Positions 11,125 through 21,700 of a stretch of DNA of 35,238 nucleotides are shown one piece after another. How positions within the stretch are numbered: position 1 is the stretch's first letter; each line of letters starts with the position of its first letter. Under the pieces are notes generated by a model, which worked only from the letters and a program-made list of their open reading frames with translations, did not search any database and was not told where the DNA came from. The stretch covers positions 1-35,238 of the forward strand of contig MUGC01000001.1 of the NCBI GenBank assembly GCA_002900535.1, written 5' to 3'. The DNA is from Thermoplasmata archaeon M9B1D. GTDB lineage: Archaea > Thermoplasmatota > E2 > DHVEG-1. The position numbers were made by a program, and so were the translations under genes.

Positions 11125-12687
11125 TTAAGCAATTTTCTCCAAATTTATTATTCTTTCTTCTAATTCTTGAACTTTAAGAATTGTTAATGAATTTAAAGCA
11201 TTCCAATTGACATTATCATATATTTCTTTTTCAATTCCTTTTATTATTTCTTTTCCATTTTTATCAAAAGTTTTTTGAATCAAATTATTGTTTTTATCAA
11301 CTTTAACTTTTGCTTTAATTACTGTTTCTGGATAAAGATTATAATTATTTTCATTACCAATAAATGAAACTCCAAGTTTTCCTGTTAATTTTTCAGTAAA
11401 TCTTAAAACTTGAATATTTTTATAATTATCTAAATCCGGCGTCCATTTTTCAATAATATTTTTCCAAAATTCTCCACATGTTGACCTACGCCATTGTCCA
11501 GTTGTTGGGTCAATATATCCATTAGCAGAAGAAGAAGTTGTATCATCTTTTACATCGATTGTGAAAAATCTGCCATCTCCATAAATACGAAAAGTTTCAG
11601 TTGAAGCACCTAAATCAGAACTAATCCACAAATAATTATCAGCTCCAGAACCAACTCCATTATATCCAATAGTGAAATCATCATCAGCGCCTTCAGCAAA
11701 AACTATAACGGAAGCTGTGCCCCCACCAAGTCCACCAAAGTTTAAAATTCCTGCGCCTGTGGTTATTATAGTTGAACCCATTTGTAATGCGCCACTAGTA
11801 GCACTTATAGTATTTCCATCTATATTTATATTATCTACATTCAAAGAGGTTAATGTCCCAACATTTGTCAAACTTGAGTTTACTATATTAGAACCTAAAG
11901 TCGTTGAGGTCAAAACATCTGAACCACCTATTATATATTTTGTTGCTTGAACAGGGAGAGTAAATGTTGCTTCTGTATTGTCTATTTCAAATCTTTCTAC
12001 ACCTCCAGTAGATATATTTAAAGTATCTACATCGGAAAACCAAATACCAGTATTTATATTAAAACTTCTTGTGATTGAAGTTGAAGCAACTGAACCAGAA
12101 GGAACAAAAATTTTATCACTAAATTTAAAACCTTGCCCATCATGATTTAAAGTTTCACTATTTAAAATAAGATTATTTGTACCAGAAACCTCCAAACTAC
12201 CTGCTGTAATTTTAAAAGCCCCAGCGTTCCAATTTGCTGTTAAAGCAACTGAACCATCTTTTTTCAAAACAAGAGCATCATCAGCTTTTAAATTTAAAGC
12301 ATTTTGTAAATCTGTTTGATTAGATAAATTGCCTGAAATATTTCCCCAAACTGCTGAAATATCTTGATTATCAACTTTTTGCCAAATTGAACCATTAAAA
12401 ATAATCCAATCTCCAACTTTCCAATTTGAAATACCATCAATTTCTGTTGTGCCTTCTACAGAAACTACATAATAATCTCCTTTAGTTCCTGTGCTACTTA
12501 CTATTGTTGGATTGTTTGTGTTAGCGTTCCATGTTCCACGATATACAACACCGCCTACAACAATACTAATTGCATTATCAAGAGAAAGTAAAGCCCTCTC
12601 TACATTGGAATCCGTTTGTTTGATTGTTCCAGCTGTAAATTTATTTATATTTAATCTGACTGAACTTGCATTTTTTATAATTCCCAT
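11125..12687 (-). CDS. Tail fibre/spike protein with chaperone-like C-terminus
   Basis: A 520-residue fibre-like protein. Residues about 43-105 hold a Trp- and Tyr-rich module (YRGTWNANTNN; WKVGDWIIFNGSIWQK) seen in many phage fibres. The middle (about 140-380) is Ser/Thr/Gly/Asn-rich and beta-structured, with TSTTLGSNIVNSSL typical of trimeric spikes. The last 110 residues (LGVSFIGNENN, YPETV, then a final coiled coil VQELEERIINLE) resemble an S74-type intramolecular chaperone in outline, but I do not see the usual SDxRLK start or catalytic pair. Probably the receptor-binding fibre. Confidence 0.65.
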   Translation of the reverse strand: MGIIKNASSVRLNINKFTAGTIKQTDSNVERALLSLDNAISIVVGGVVYRGTWNANTNNPTIVSSTGTKGDYYVVSVEGTTEIDGISNWKVGDWIIFNGSIWQKVDNQDISAVWGNISGNLSNQTDLQNALNLKADDALVLKKDGSVALTANWNAGAFKITAGSLEVSGTNNLILNSETLNHDGQGFKFSDKIFVPSGSVASTSITRSFNINTGIWFSDVDTLNISTGGVERFEIDNTEATFTLPVQATKYIIGGSDVLTSTTLGSNIVNSSLTNVGTLTSLNVDNINIDGNTISATSGALQMGSTIITTGAGILNFGGLGGGTASVIVFAEGADDDFTIGYNGVGSGADNYLWISSDLGASTETFRIYGDGRFFTIDVKDDTTSSSANGYIDPTTGQWRRSTCGEFWKNIIEKWTPDLDNYKNIQVLRFTEKLTGKLGVSFIGNENNYNLYPETVIKAKVKVDKNNNLIQKTFDKNGKEIIKGIEKEIYDNVNWNALNSLTILKVQELEERIINLEKIA

Positions 12688-12790
12688 TAATTTTACCTAA
12701 TAATATTAAATTAAATAATTTTATATTATTTTTTCCTTGTTCCTGAAAAAATAGAATTTTTATTTTGTTTAAAAATAGTACTCATTATGC

Positions 12791-13084
12791 TTACTCAACA
12801 ACATTTTTACTAATAACTTTTTGACTATTTGGATTTCCTGAAGCTATCTCATATAAAATAAAATCTGTGTTAGTATCTATAGGATAAGTTCCAGCGCTCA
12901 AAGGAGAAGCTTCATCAATAACCATATCATTTTTACTTTGTGGGTCATCTTTACCCAATTCATCAACATTAGCATTATAAATATTTATTGTACCTTCACT
13001 TATATATAAAGAAGGATTGAGTTTACTATCAAAAATTTCTTTTCTTTTATAAACTACATTTGGTTGTAATAATTTTCTCGACAT
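12791..13084 (-). CDS. Hypothetical structural protein, 97 aa
   Basis: A soluble beta-rich protein beginning MSRKLLQPNVVYKRKEIFD, between two fibre genes. The segment SPLSAGTYPIDTNTDFILYE resembles the start of a virion adhesion module; the tail-tube protein has a similar phrase (PLSAGYYVITA). It may be a fibre-attachment or decoration protein. The 100-base gap on its downstream side (12688-12790) holds only a 19-codon frame. Confidence 0.5.
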   Translation of the reverse strand: MSRKLLQPNVVYKRKEIFDSKLNPSLYISEGTINIYNANVDELGKDDPQSKNDMVIDEASPLSAGTYPIDTNTDFILYEIASGNPNSQKVISKNVVE

Positions 13085-13103
13085 ATTTTTCCTTTATTTT
13101 TAA

Positions 13104-13250
13104 TTAAATAAAATTTTCATATTTTTTTAAATCTTCTTTATTATTTATAAGTTTAATTTCTTCTATTTCCTTTTTACATTCAATTACTTTATCTTTAATT
13201 TTTTGTGGTATATTTTCAATATCAATAAACTTTATTTTTTTTTCTATCAT
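13104..13250 (-). CDS. Hypothetical charged protein, 48 aa
   Basis: A short frame filling the gap between two fibre-region genes. The protein starts MIEKKIKFIDIENIPQKIKD and is mostly charged helix. The frame covers the gap almost exactly, which supports it, although no strong ribosome-binding site is seen. Confidence 0.45.
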   Translation of the reverse strand: MIEKKIKFIDIENIPQKIKDKVIECKKEIEEIKLINNKEDLKKYENFI

Positions 13251-13258
13251 ACTTATTA

Positions 13259-14038
13259 TTAATATCCTATTGCAATCCAAGAAGCTGTTAAAGCACCTCC
13301 GCCACCATTCGAATCGTTTCCTAATACAATTTGTGATGTAGACGATGCTGCGCTATCCCAATATATAGTACTACTTCCTGTAAAATAACTTGCTTGAATT
13401 CCTGTAGCTTGTACATTGAATATAGCATTTGGAAAAGTTAAAGGTAAAGTTACTGTAACTTCAGAATCAGTTGCTATTGTTGCAGAAATTCCCCATTGTA
13501 TAATTATTTCATCAAAACCAGCACCAATCCCCACTGGTAATCTCATATATCCATTTGAAGCTCTACTTGTTCCATTAAATAAAGATTTTAAAGCTGTTGC
13601 TACAATCGCTCTTGAGCTATCTGTTCCCGCAATAACTTCTGCATTTGTTGCTATTTCAATAATACCTTTTACAGTAGTGCTTGCATCAGGAACAGTTTGA
13701 CTTACATATAATTTTTCATCTGTGCCCTTTTCAAGCAAATTATCGGCGTCAGAACTTATAAGATTATCGGCATCGGCTTTTAATTTTTGGTCTACAGAAC
13801 TTTTTTCCAGTAAATTATCACTATCAGAACTTATAAGATTATCGGCATCGGCTTTAATCAATCCATTTGTATCATCTTCAAGAAGATTATCGCTATCTTG
13901 CGAAATCATACTTTTCGCTAAATTTCCAACTGTTATTTTTTTTGTGCCATTTGGTGTTAAGTCTGTGACTGTAGGAACTAAATCATCATAATCAACACTT
14001 ACAACAGAATCTAATTCACTTATTTTTTTTTCGCTCAT
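13259..14038 (-). CDS. Tail fibre protein, gp53-like C-terminus
   Basis: A 259-residue fibre protein. Residues 1-45 look like a virion-attachment segment. Residues about 46-112 are repeats built on (A/S)DNL(I/L), for example DADNLISSD, encoded partly by exact DNA repeats. Residues 113-150 (STTVKGIIEIATNAEV) are the common fibre neck motif. The last 95 residues (NGYMRLPVGIG, IIQWG, TVTLPLTFPNAIFNV) match the gp53-like receptor-binding C-terminal domain. It probably recognises the host surface together with the 520-residue fibre. Confidence 0.75.
   Translation of the reverse strand: MSEKKISELDSVVSVDYDDLVPTVTDLTPNGTKKITVGNLAKSMISQDSDNLLEDDTNGLIKADADNLISSDSDNLLEKSSVDQKLKADADNLISSDADNLLEKGTDEKLYVSQTVPDASTTVKGIIEIATNAEVIAGTDSSRAIVATALKSLFNGTSRASNGYMRLPVGIGAGFDEIIIQWGISATIATDSEVTVTLPLTFPNAIFNVQATGIQASYFTGSSTIYWDSAASSTSQIVLGNDSNGGGGALTASWIAIGY
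13750..13855. repeat. Direct repeats in the fibre gene
   Basis: A 31-base sequence starting CAGAACTTATAAGATTATCG occurs exactly at 13750-13780 and 13825-13855, 75 bases apart. Partial copies flank it. It encodes the DADNLIS repeats of the fibre, so recombination between copies could change shaft length by 25 residues. Confidence 0.85.
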
Positions 14039-14062
14039 TTAAAACCTCAAAAAAGGGGATTA

Positions 14063-14821
14063 TTAAGCTACAGATGCAAGTCTTACATCAACTTCTCCGC
14101 TATTTGCCAATATATCAATTTTTAAATAAACCTTTAAAAATATCTCTTCATTGACAGCGAGTTGCTGTTCAGCCAAAGGTATAAATTCATCTTCATATTT
14201 ATCGTCAAGTCTAACTTCTTGAGTGATTGTTTGAAGAAGAGTAGTATCAGGAGTCAAAACTCCACCCGATTTTGTTGCTCCATACATTTCATATTTAATA
14301 GAAATTAGAGAAACTGCACCGTCAAGAGTAGCACCTGATAAAGTAGCATCGCCATCAAAAGCAATTGAAAACTCTTCACCTTCTGCGCCTACTTCATCAT
14401 AAGTAATTGTTAAAGTGTCTACTCCGTCTTCAGTATAAGTAGCCTTTGCGACATCTTCATCAGTTGAAGCATTTAAAACAGCTATGATATTGTCCAAAGT
14501 TCCCGGCAAATCGCCACCTATATTAATTTGATTTCCAGTAGCTCCGCTTGCAACAAAAGTGAATGCGACACCGTTTATTGTAAGGATTTCGTCAGCGCTA
14601 GGATTATCAGTAAAGGCTATTGTACCTGTTGCCTGATGTTGTAAATCCAAATCTTTAGGCATAAGTCCAGCTTTTACTTTATCACCACCAGCTAATAAAT
14701 AACCTGCTCCATAAGCTCCGTCTGTATTTCCTAATACATAAGATGTAGTTAAAGTTTGGTCTTCTGCGCATACGTCTTCTTGAGAACTCCAAACTTTTTT
14801 ATAATTAACTTTTTTTAACAT
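14063..14821 (-). CDS. Probable head decoration protein with shared virion domain
   Basis: A 252-residue protein directly downstream of the capsid gene. Residues about 66-169 form a Ser/Thr/Gly-rich beta domain (TINGVAFTFV, NIIAVLNAST, DTLTITYDEVGAEGEEF). The same domain is inserted in the tail-tip protein at 18736-21876. The position after the capsid gene, and its virion-type sequence, suggest a capsid decoration or head-fibre protein. The decoration role is inferred from position. Confidence 0.6.
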   Translation of the reverse strand: MLKKVNYKKVWSSQEDVCAEDQTLTTSYVLGNTDGAYGAGYLLAGGDKVKAGLMPKDLDLQHQATGTIAFTDNPSADEILTINGVAFTFVASGATGNQINIGGDLPGTLDNIIAVLNASTDEDVAKATYTEDGVDTLTITYDEVGAEGEEFSIAFDGDATLSGATLDGAVSLISIKYEMYGATKSGGVLTPDTTLLQTITQEVRLDDKYEDEFIPLAEQQLAVNEEIFLKVYLKIDILANSGEVDVRLASVA

Positions 14822-14839
14822 ATTTTTCCTTTATTTTAA

Positions 14840-15832
14840 TTATTCGTCACTAACAGTTATTACGTCTTGTTCCTTTAACATTTGTCTTGATTTAATCAAA
14901 ACAGCTTCATTAAATACGTCATATCTTGTATTAAAAGCTTTATCTTCTGGTCTCATTTCAAGTTTATCAGTTTTAATTTCATTGATAACCTTTCTTAAGT
15001 CATTATGATAATGCATTGTGATAGCTGTAGCGTCTTCAGGATAACAAGCCTCTAAAGCATCTTCCATTAATTTTCTTAAATCAGAAGAAGAAACATTAAT
15101 AGGAATATTGACAATAGCTGTAATTTTACGTGGGTCATTTAAAAGAGAATCTATAGCTGTATCATACAACATAACTTTTCCATATTGTTTGAATAATGTG
15201 CTATCCTCTGTATATGAACCAATTTCAACTAATGAACCATTAGCAACTAAATCTTTTCTAAAAATAGAAACATCATTTGTAATCATTGGATTCATTGCTG
15301 GATTATATAACATATTAATTTTGCCTTGTTTCCAAGCTACAAAAATTATATTATACATTTCTCCGTCAGTAGTTCCACCGGCATCAAATAATTTAGCTCC
15401 TAAATTTGTACCATAAAAATCTTTTCTATGATTGTCTTTAGCGAAATCTAAAAATTTTGTATATTGTTCAACTTCAAATGATTTTGCCGATTCATTTCCG
15501 ATTAATTCTTCATTTTCCATAATATGATTCATTAATTGTTCAACTGATAAATCATTAACTAAATCATTTGACATAGTATATTTATATGAAAATGGAACTA
15601 ATTGAAGTTGTTCACTAATTCTTTTTACGTCTTCTTCAGCATAACCGCCAGCAACACGTCTCCGAACTGGTTGACCTATACTGATTATTTTTCCGTATTT
15701 ATGCATTTTACCGTTATTTGTTGGACTTGCTGGTGCAAAATCAAATAAAGGAGTTGTATTCATAAATGCGTTTATAAAACCATGTTGCTCCTTAGCAAAA
15801 TTGATTCTTCTTAAAGTATTGTAATTTGGCAT
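14840..15832 (-). CDS. Major capsid protein
   Basis: A 330-residue protein, the usual size for an HK97-fold capsid subunit without a protease domain. It follows a scaffold gene and precedes the decoration gene. Features of phage coat proteins include the N-terminal FINAFMNTTPLFDF, a segment KYTMSNDLVNDLSVEQLMNH in the E-loop/spine region, and a C-terminal domain with YGKVMLYDTA and ITAIVNIP. AAAAGG precedes ATG. The HK97 fold is inferred from gene order and sequence style, not from a search. Confidence 0.75.
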   Translation of the reverse strand: MPNYNTLRRINFAKEQHGFINAFMNTTPLFDFAPASPTNNGKMHKYGKIISIGQPVRRRVAGGYAEEDVKRISEQLQLVPFSYKYTMSNDLVNDLSVEQLMNHIMENEELIGNESAKSFEVEQYTKFLDFAKDNHRKDFYGTNLGAKLFDAGGTTDGEMYNIIFVAWKQGKINMLYNPAMNPMITNDVSIFRKDLVANGSLVEIGSYTEDSTLFKQYGKVMLYDTAIDSLLNDPRKITAIVNIPINVSSSDLRKLMEDALEACYPEDATAITMHYHNDLRKVINEIKTDKLEMRPEDKAFNTRYDVFNEAVLIKSRQMLKEQDVITVSDE

Positions 15833-15849
15833 TTTTTTTCCTTTTGTAA

Positions 15850-16428
15850 TTAATTATTTTTTAATTTTTTTGCAATATCCAAATTTAGATTTTTTTCATC
15901 TTTTGGATTTTTTGGGTCGGGTGTATTTTTGTCTACTTCTTTTAATTTAGTCAGTTTAAATTCTTCAAGTTTAGAGTTTGAATATTTTTCTTTTTCTCTA
16001 TCAAAAATTTCTTTAATTTTTGTAGCCATTTTAGAAAAATTTTGACAATCAACAATCTCTTCCCATTCATTTGCATTTAATTCACAATTTTCAAAAGCCT
16101 TCCGAAAAACTTCTTTTTTCTCATAAAGCTTAACTTTGTTCTGTAAAATTTCATTTTGCTCTTTTGCAGTCTTACCTTCTAAAGCTTTTTTTTCTTGTTC
16201 TGTTTTAATATCTTGCAAAGTTTCTGATAAAACTTTGTTTTGTTCTAAAACTTTTTGATTTTGCTCTAAAAGTTCTGAAATTTTTTTATCTTGTCCAGCT
16301 TTTACTTTTTTAAGTTCTTCTAAAGTTTCGGTGTTCTTATTATCACCACCTTGCTTTTTGTCTTCAGTTTCATTCTTGATGTTTGCAGAATCGCCACCAT
16401 CGGAAGCACCTGTTTTATCTTTACTCAT
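15850..16428 (-). CDS. Capsid scaffolding protein
   Basis: A 192-residue, highly charged, almost fully helical protein, with a disordered Gly/Asp/Lys N-terminus and a long coiled coil (ELLEQNQKVLEQNKVLSETL). Small helical scaffolds just upstream of the capsid gene are a common phage arrangement (DUF4355-like). It would guide procapsid assembly and then leave the shell. Confidence 0.75.
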   Translation of the reverse strand: MSKDKTGASDGGDSANIKNETEDKKQGGDNKNTETLEELKKVKAGQDKKISELLEQNQKVLEQNKVLSETLQDIKTEQEKKALEGKTAKEQNEILQNKVKLYEKKEVFRKAFENCELNANEWEEIVDCQNFSKMATKIKEIFDREKEKYSNSKLEEFKLTKLKEVDKNTPDPKNPKDEKNLNLDIAKKLKNN

Positions 16429-16502
16429 ATAATAACCTTTTTAAAATTAATAAGTCAATAAATTATTTCAAATATGGCATATATAACATATTAAGTCAAA
16501 TC

Positions 16503-17357
16503 TTATAAGAAAATAATTATAGTTGTTTCTCTATCATTAATAGACCATTTCGCAGGAGCTAATCCATGTTTATAAAACTGTCCATTTGGATACTTAAAAG
16601 TTCCATTTTTTGTACTTATTTGTTTATTCATTTGAATTGATTGAGGACGAGTTCTATTGTCCAATGTTGAAATCATTTGTATTCTAACATTGCCAAAACC
16701 ATTAGCCTTTAATTCTTCAAATCTTTTATATTGTTGTAAAGATGCCATGCGCATACTTTCTGTTCTTGCTATTCTATAAGTACGATAAATATGGCCGTTT
16801 GTTCTCGTCAATTTGCCTTCTTTTAAGAGATTTAAAGTTTTTCTTGTGATTTTTCCGTGTCTGTCTCTAAAACCAAATTCAATATCTAATAATTTTGTTG
16901 TTTTTTCTATAGAAAATCCTTTATCTAAAGAATTTTCAATTATTTTTGTTGTTCTTAAAGCTAAATTTTTACTTCTTTTTAAAATTGATTTATTACTTAA
17001 AATATGATTAGTTATTCTAAATTCATAAGTTGTTGGAAATTTTTTTAAATTATCTATTTTTAAAAAAGTTAATTTTCTTTTTAGTGTATTTTCTATTAAA
17101 AATTTGCTTTCAATTGATGATTGATTATAGGAATTTAAAATTGATTTTTTTATTTTTTTAAACATATTGAAATATTTTGAAATAATTATTTTTTCAATTT
17201 GTCTAATTTGAATTTTAGACATATTAGGTTTCAATCTTTTTCTAATTAATCTTCTTATTTCTGATATAGTTTTAAAAGATAAAATATTTATTAACGCTAT
17301 TCTTTCTATCTCTTTTTTTCTTATCTCTTTTTGTTCTTTCTTTTTTGGAGTTAGCAT
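16503..17357 (-). CDS. Minor head protein, Mu F/SPP1 gp7 type
   Basis: A 284-residue protein next to the portal gene. The C-terminal third carries the signature of the Mu F-like minor head domain: YRIARTESMRMASLQQYKR, then STLDNRTRP and a terminal NGxF...HG...WS segment. Such proteins enter the procapsid with the portal and are often injected with DNA. It overlaps the portal gene by one base. Confidence 0.75.
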   Translation of the reverse strand: MLTPKKKEQKEIRKKEIERIALINILSFKTISEIRRLIRKRLKPNMSKIQIRQIEKIIISKYFNMFKKIKKSILNSYNQSSIESKFLIENTLKRKLTFLKIDNLKKFPTTYEFRITNHILSNKSILKRSKNLALRTTKIIENSLDKGFSIEKTTKLLDIEFGFRDRHGKITRKTLNLLKEGKLTRTNGHIYRTYRIARTESMRMASLQQYKRFEELKANGFGNVRIQMISTLDNRTRPQSIQMNKQISTKNGTFKYPNGQFYKHGLAPAKWSINDRETTIIIFL

Positions 17358-18739
17358 TATAAATTTTCATTATCTAAATCAGGTAAACTATCCATAGCTT
17401 CTTTTTCTGATAATTTCGCCAATTCTTCTGCTTTATCTTCGGAATAACCGGAACGTCTAAATATCTCTTTTTGTGGTAATCTTCCCCCAGCCCTTAAAAT
17501 AGCTTCTAAATCTGCAAGTTCATCTTTTGGCTTATTTCTTGGGAATTCGTAATTTATTTCAAAAGTATCATATTCAGAAATAGAATTTACATCAAGTCCA
17601 GTCCAATAGCTCTTTAAAAGTTCATCTAATTCCTGTAAACTTTTTTTCCATTCCATTTCGGTATTTTTAGAATCATTTTCAAGAAGTCTAAATAATTGAT
17701 TTATTTGAAAGGCTGTAGCATTTTTTAAAGTACTTAAAGCTTTTGGGTCAATGCTCGAAGAAACGACCCAAATTCCATTCCAAACATATTCTAAAACAAG
17801 CTTAACAAATTCGGGATTAATATCTTTAGTAATAAATTTTGCTTCAGAATTTTCGGAATCAGCGATTATCACGCCAGTTTTTTCCATTTCTTTTTTGGTC
17901 TTTTCGTCAATAAGTCCCATATTTTTTAATAATAAATATGCTTGTCTGAAAGTAGCCGATTCAGTAGAATTATCGCTCGCCAATCTATCCCATGTATCAA
18001 GCAAAGTAATAGCTTTTTCACTATTTCCTCTACATTTATTATTATTTTTCCATTCAATTACAGGATTTTTAGTAAAGCCATGCGGACTTTGTTTAGATAA
18101 AATTATAGAATTGTTTGTTTGTTTGTTTTTTGATTTTTTATATGTATATTCATATACATTGGTATTATCATAAATCCATATTATTTTATCTTTATCTTCA
18201 TCTTTTTCATAAGAATAAATTACAGAATATAATTTCTCGTCTGTTTTTTTATCTTTTATAATTAAACAATTATAATTTTTGATTTCTTTGATTTTAACTC
18301 CACCATTATATAAAAAATTTAATGTGTATGTATTTCCTGTTGCTGATACATTTTCCATTAAAGTTTTTAGAAATGATTTGGTATAATTTATTCTATCAAA
18401 TTCTTTATATTTATTTTTAACTTCATCTTTAATATTTTCACTATAAACTCTTGTAATATCCCCGCCTAAATATCCGGCTTTTGTATTAGCAATTAAAGAA
18501 AATAAATCAAATGACATTTTAATATTTGGGTCAGCATCAGTAATTTTTTCTCTAACCAAAATAGGAACACCATCAGCTTTTTTGGGGTCGTCCCATTCAA
18601 ATTTACTTGCTTTTTTTCCTTCAAGACGTCTATTTTGTCCCCATTTTTCACAATCAAATTCTCTTTTATCATCAATTGTTCTTATTATTAAATCAGTATT
18701 TATTTTTATTTTTTTTGCTTTTTTATCCATAAAAATCAA
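17357..18739 (-). CDS. Portal protein, SPP1 gp6 type
   Basis: A 460-residue protein, the normal size for this portal family. Typical pieces are NPVIEWKNNNKCRGNSEKAI followed by LLDTWDRLASDNSTESATFR, and NEYEF-like FEINYEFPRNKP near the C-terminus. Twelve copies form the DNA entry ring of the head. The first two codons before MDKK have no function apparent; ATG at MDKK is an alternative start. The gene overlaps the tail-tip gene by four bases, an unusual neighbour for a portal. Confidence 0.85.
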   Translation of the reverse strand: MIFMDKKAKKIKINTDLIIRTIDDKREFDCEKWGQNRRLEGKKASKFEWDDPKKADGVPILVREKITDADPNIKMSFDLFSLIANTKAGYLGGDITRVYSENIKDEVKNKYKEFDRINYTKSFLKTLMENVSATGNTYTLNFLYNGGVKIKEIKNYNCLIIKDKKTDEKLYSVIYSYEKDEDKDKIIWIYDNTNVYEYTYKKSKNKQTNNSIILSKQSPHGFTKNPVIEWKNNNKCRGNSEKAITLLDTWDRLASDNSTESATFRQAYLLLKNMGLIDEKTKKEMEKTGVIIADSENSEAKFITKDINPEFVKLVLEYVWNGIWVVSSSIDPKALSTLKNATAFQINQLFRLLENDSKNTEMEWKKSLQELDELLKSYWTGLDVNSISEYDTFEINYEFPRNKPKDELADLEAILRAGGRLPQKEIFRRSGYSEDKAEELAKLSEKEAMDSLPDLDNENL

Positions 18740-21700
18740 GCCTCCCTTGCAGTAATTGTAGCCGTTAAATCTTCATTATATCTAATATTTATAATAACAC
18801 ATTCAAATATAGGATTAACACCTATATCAAAAATATCTCCCTTATAATAAAAATCTTCAGAAATGCCTTTTATCATACCAGCACCTCTAATATTTCCATC
18901 ATAAGCAATAGGTGATATTTCAATTTCATCTTTAAAACCATCATTTAATACATTAAAAACTTTAATTTGTGGAATTTCATTTGTAAAGTCTAAAGAACGA
19001 ATTGTTATTTGAGAATTTTTTTCAATTTGAATAAATGAATAAAGTTTAAATCCTATTAAATTCCCACCACTTAAAATAAGTTCTTTAATCAATCCAGTAC
19101 TTTCTTTCTCTAAATCACATGTATTAGAAATATAAATCCTATCATAAAGTTTTAAACTTAAAGCTTCTAAATTAACAGAAAATTCAAATACATTTCTTTT
19201 TTCTTGAATCAATTTTAAAGCATAAGTTCCTAATTTAATAACAGAAGATTTATCAGTTAAAAATTGATAATCAGTTTTTATAATTTGATAATCAACATCA
19301 CTTGTGCCAGATTTTGGTATTTGATAAACATTATCATCATAATAATATAAAGTTATTTCATCTTCTGAATAATCATCATTATTTATAAATCCAATTCTCA
19401 AAGCATCTGTTAATCTTCCAATTTGTGGAGTCCATTTAAAATTGAAAGAATTATGTTGATTAAATAAATCAATTGGTTCTTTTGAAGGGTTATCAATTAC
19501 AAAATAATATTTTCCGTTATAAAAAGTAAATGAAGCTTGACAATTTGATAATAAAGTTTGAATTAATTCTAAAATTTTAAATTGTTCTGATATAATTCCA
19601 TCAACATAATAATCTTCAGTTTCACACCAATTATATAATTCTACAAGAGAATCATTATCAATGCTATCAATGCTTTCAGCACGAGGGTTTATTAAATCAT
19701 TTGTGAGTAAATCTCTTATTATACTTGCAGGATTACGAGTTTCTGCTGTTGTAGACCAATTTGTGCCATCCCAAATGGGCAATTCTGATTTAGCCAAATA
19801 ATTATATTGTCTTAATGTACCTGATAATGAGCCATAAGCTATCGCTTCAACTGAAATTTGGTTTACATTAGGTAAAATTGTTTCATCAATTACATCTCCA
19901 TCGACATAAAAATTAAATTCACTTAAAACAGGATAACCAATATCAAAATTTGTTTTTTCATACAAATCCGCCGATGAAACCTTTATTGTATATTTATCTT
20001 TTGTTAAAGTCATTCCTATTGTTCTAAAAAATAATTCGTCAGCTTGATTTATATTATCAGGTGGACTAAAAGAAACTATTGCTCCGTTCACAGTGGTTGT
20101 CGAGGAAGATAAAGGTTGTTTATTCCCATTAATATCTCTTACATATAAAGTTGCTGTATCTATATCCTGAAAAGACCCTGATTGTGTTTTATATTTAACA
20201 TTAATTGACGCAATTCTCGACTCTCTTCCCCCATCGCTTTTTTGTTTATAAAGACCAACTGGAAAAGCGATTATTATATCTATATCTGTTGTATCATCAG
20301 GGCTTGTCTCAAGAACTTCTGAAACAACACCTATATATTTATTTATAGGATTATTTATTGTGTAAGAATCATTGAATAAATCTGTTGTCAATTCTTCTTC
20401 AACAATTTCTACTTCAAGACCATCTTCAACTTCTTCAGGCAAAATCCTTGTGTCTGTCGTAGCAAAAAATCTTGTCTCAATTATTCCTGAAATATTTTGA
20501 GTCCAAGTTTTTGTTCCTATGTATCGATAAGTTGTACCTCCTACTAAAACTAAATCACCGAATTCTATTAAATATGTTTGTGATAAAGTAATTTCTGATG
20601 GAGTCGGCAAAGTATCATCTAAAATATCAACTTCAATTTTAAAATTTTTATCACTAAAATTTGAACTATCAACATTTGTAAATTCTAAAATAAAATCATA
20701 TTGTAAATAAGTAGAAACTCCGCCGGTCATTTGAGTAACTAAATAACCATCTGGCAAATTTGCGTCAAGAGTGAATTCGTTTCCTTCCGCTCCCTTAGAA
20801 TCATAAATAATTATTAAAGTATCTGAACCATTATTTGAATAAGTTGCAGGGGTTACAAGAGGATTAGTTGAAGCATTTAAAACCGCTACTGTGTTATTTA
20901 ACGCAGTTAATAAAGTTGTACCTATTGCAATTTCAGTCGGACTTCCAGCAGTAACAACATAAGTAAAAACAACACCGTTTATAGTAATTGTCGAACCCAC
21001 ATTCGGTTTTATACCATACCAAATAGATCCTTGAGCATAACCTTCAACATTTTGATTATAAACTTCATTTGAAATTTCAAAAACTTCTTGTGTAATATCA
21101 ACTGATAATTGCTCTTCTCGTGGAACAGGTTTGACATTATCAAAACCTATAAAAGAACTTCCACCATAAGATTTATTTATATCTAAAAAATTACTGGAAT
21201 AAGACCCAACATTTGTCTCTCCAATTTTTTCATTATAAATATTAACATTATCATAATTTGATATAAAGTATTGTCTATATTTATTAGTAGATGAACCATC
21301 AGCAATAAGCCTATATGGATATTGCGCATAAAAAGGAGTTTGTATAGTTTCACCAAAAACATAAGGTAAAATTGATTTTGAAATCGTATTACTTGCTCCT
21401 TTAATTTCTGGTGGTTGAGATGTACCTTGACCTTCTTGAGGCGAAATTCTAAAAGATGGAGGTTTTATAGGAAACAATAATTTTGTTAAAGCAGAAACAG
21501 AACCGCCAATTATCAAACCAGCACCTATTTGTGTCAAAATGGGATTTCCTGTTGCGATTCCCGCAACAACTAAAACAGCACCAACAACAATTGTAAAGAC
21601 ATCAGCGACAAAATCTCCTTCAGGAGATTTAATATATTCACAAATATCACCTTCTTTTAATCTATATCTTGATTTTTTCTTTTTTCCATTTACATAAACA

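Noticed and set aside
12726..12785. Reading frame of 19 codons between two fibre-region genes
   Set aside because: Too short, without a ribosome-binding site, and with low-complexity content; recorded only as filling the gap 12688-12790.
13735..13890. Short regularly spaced repeats resembling a CRISPR array
   Set aside because: The repeats are in frame in the fibre gene, encode a repeated peptide and have no unique spacers of constant size.
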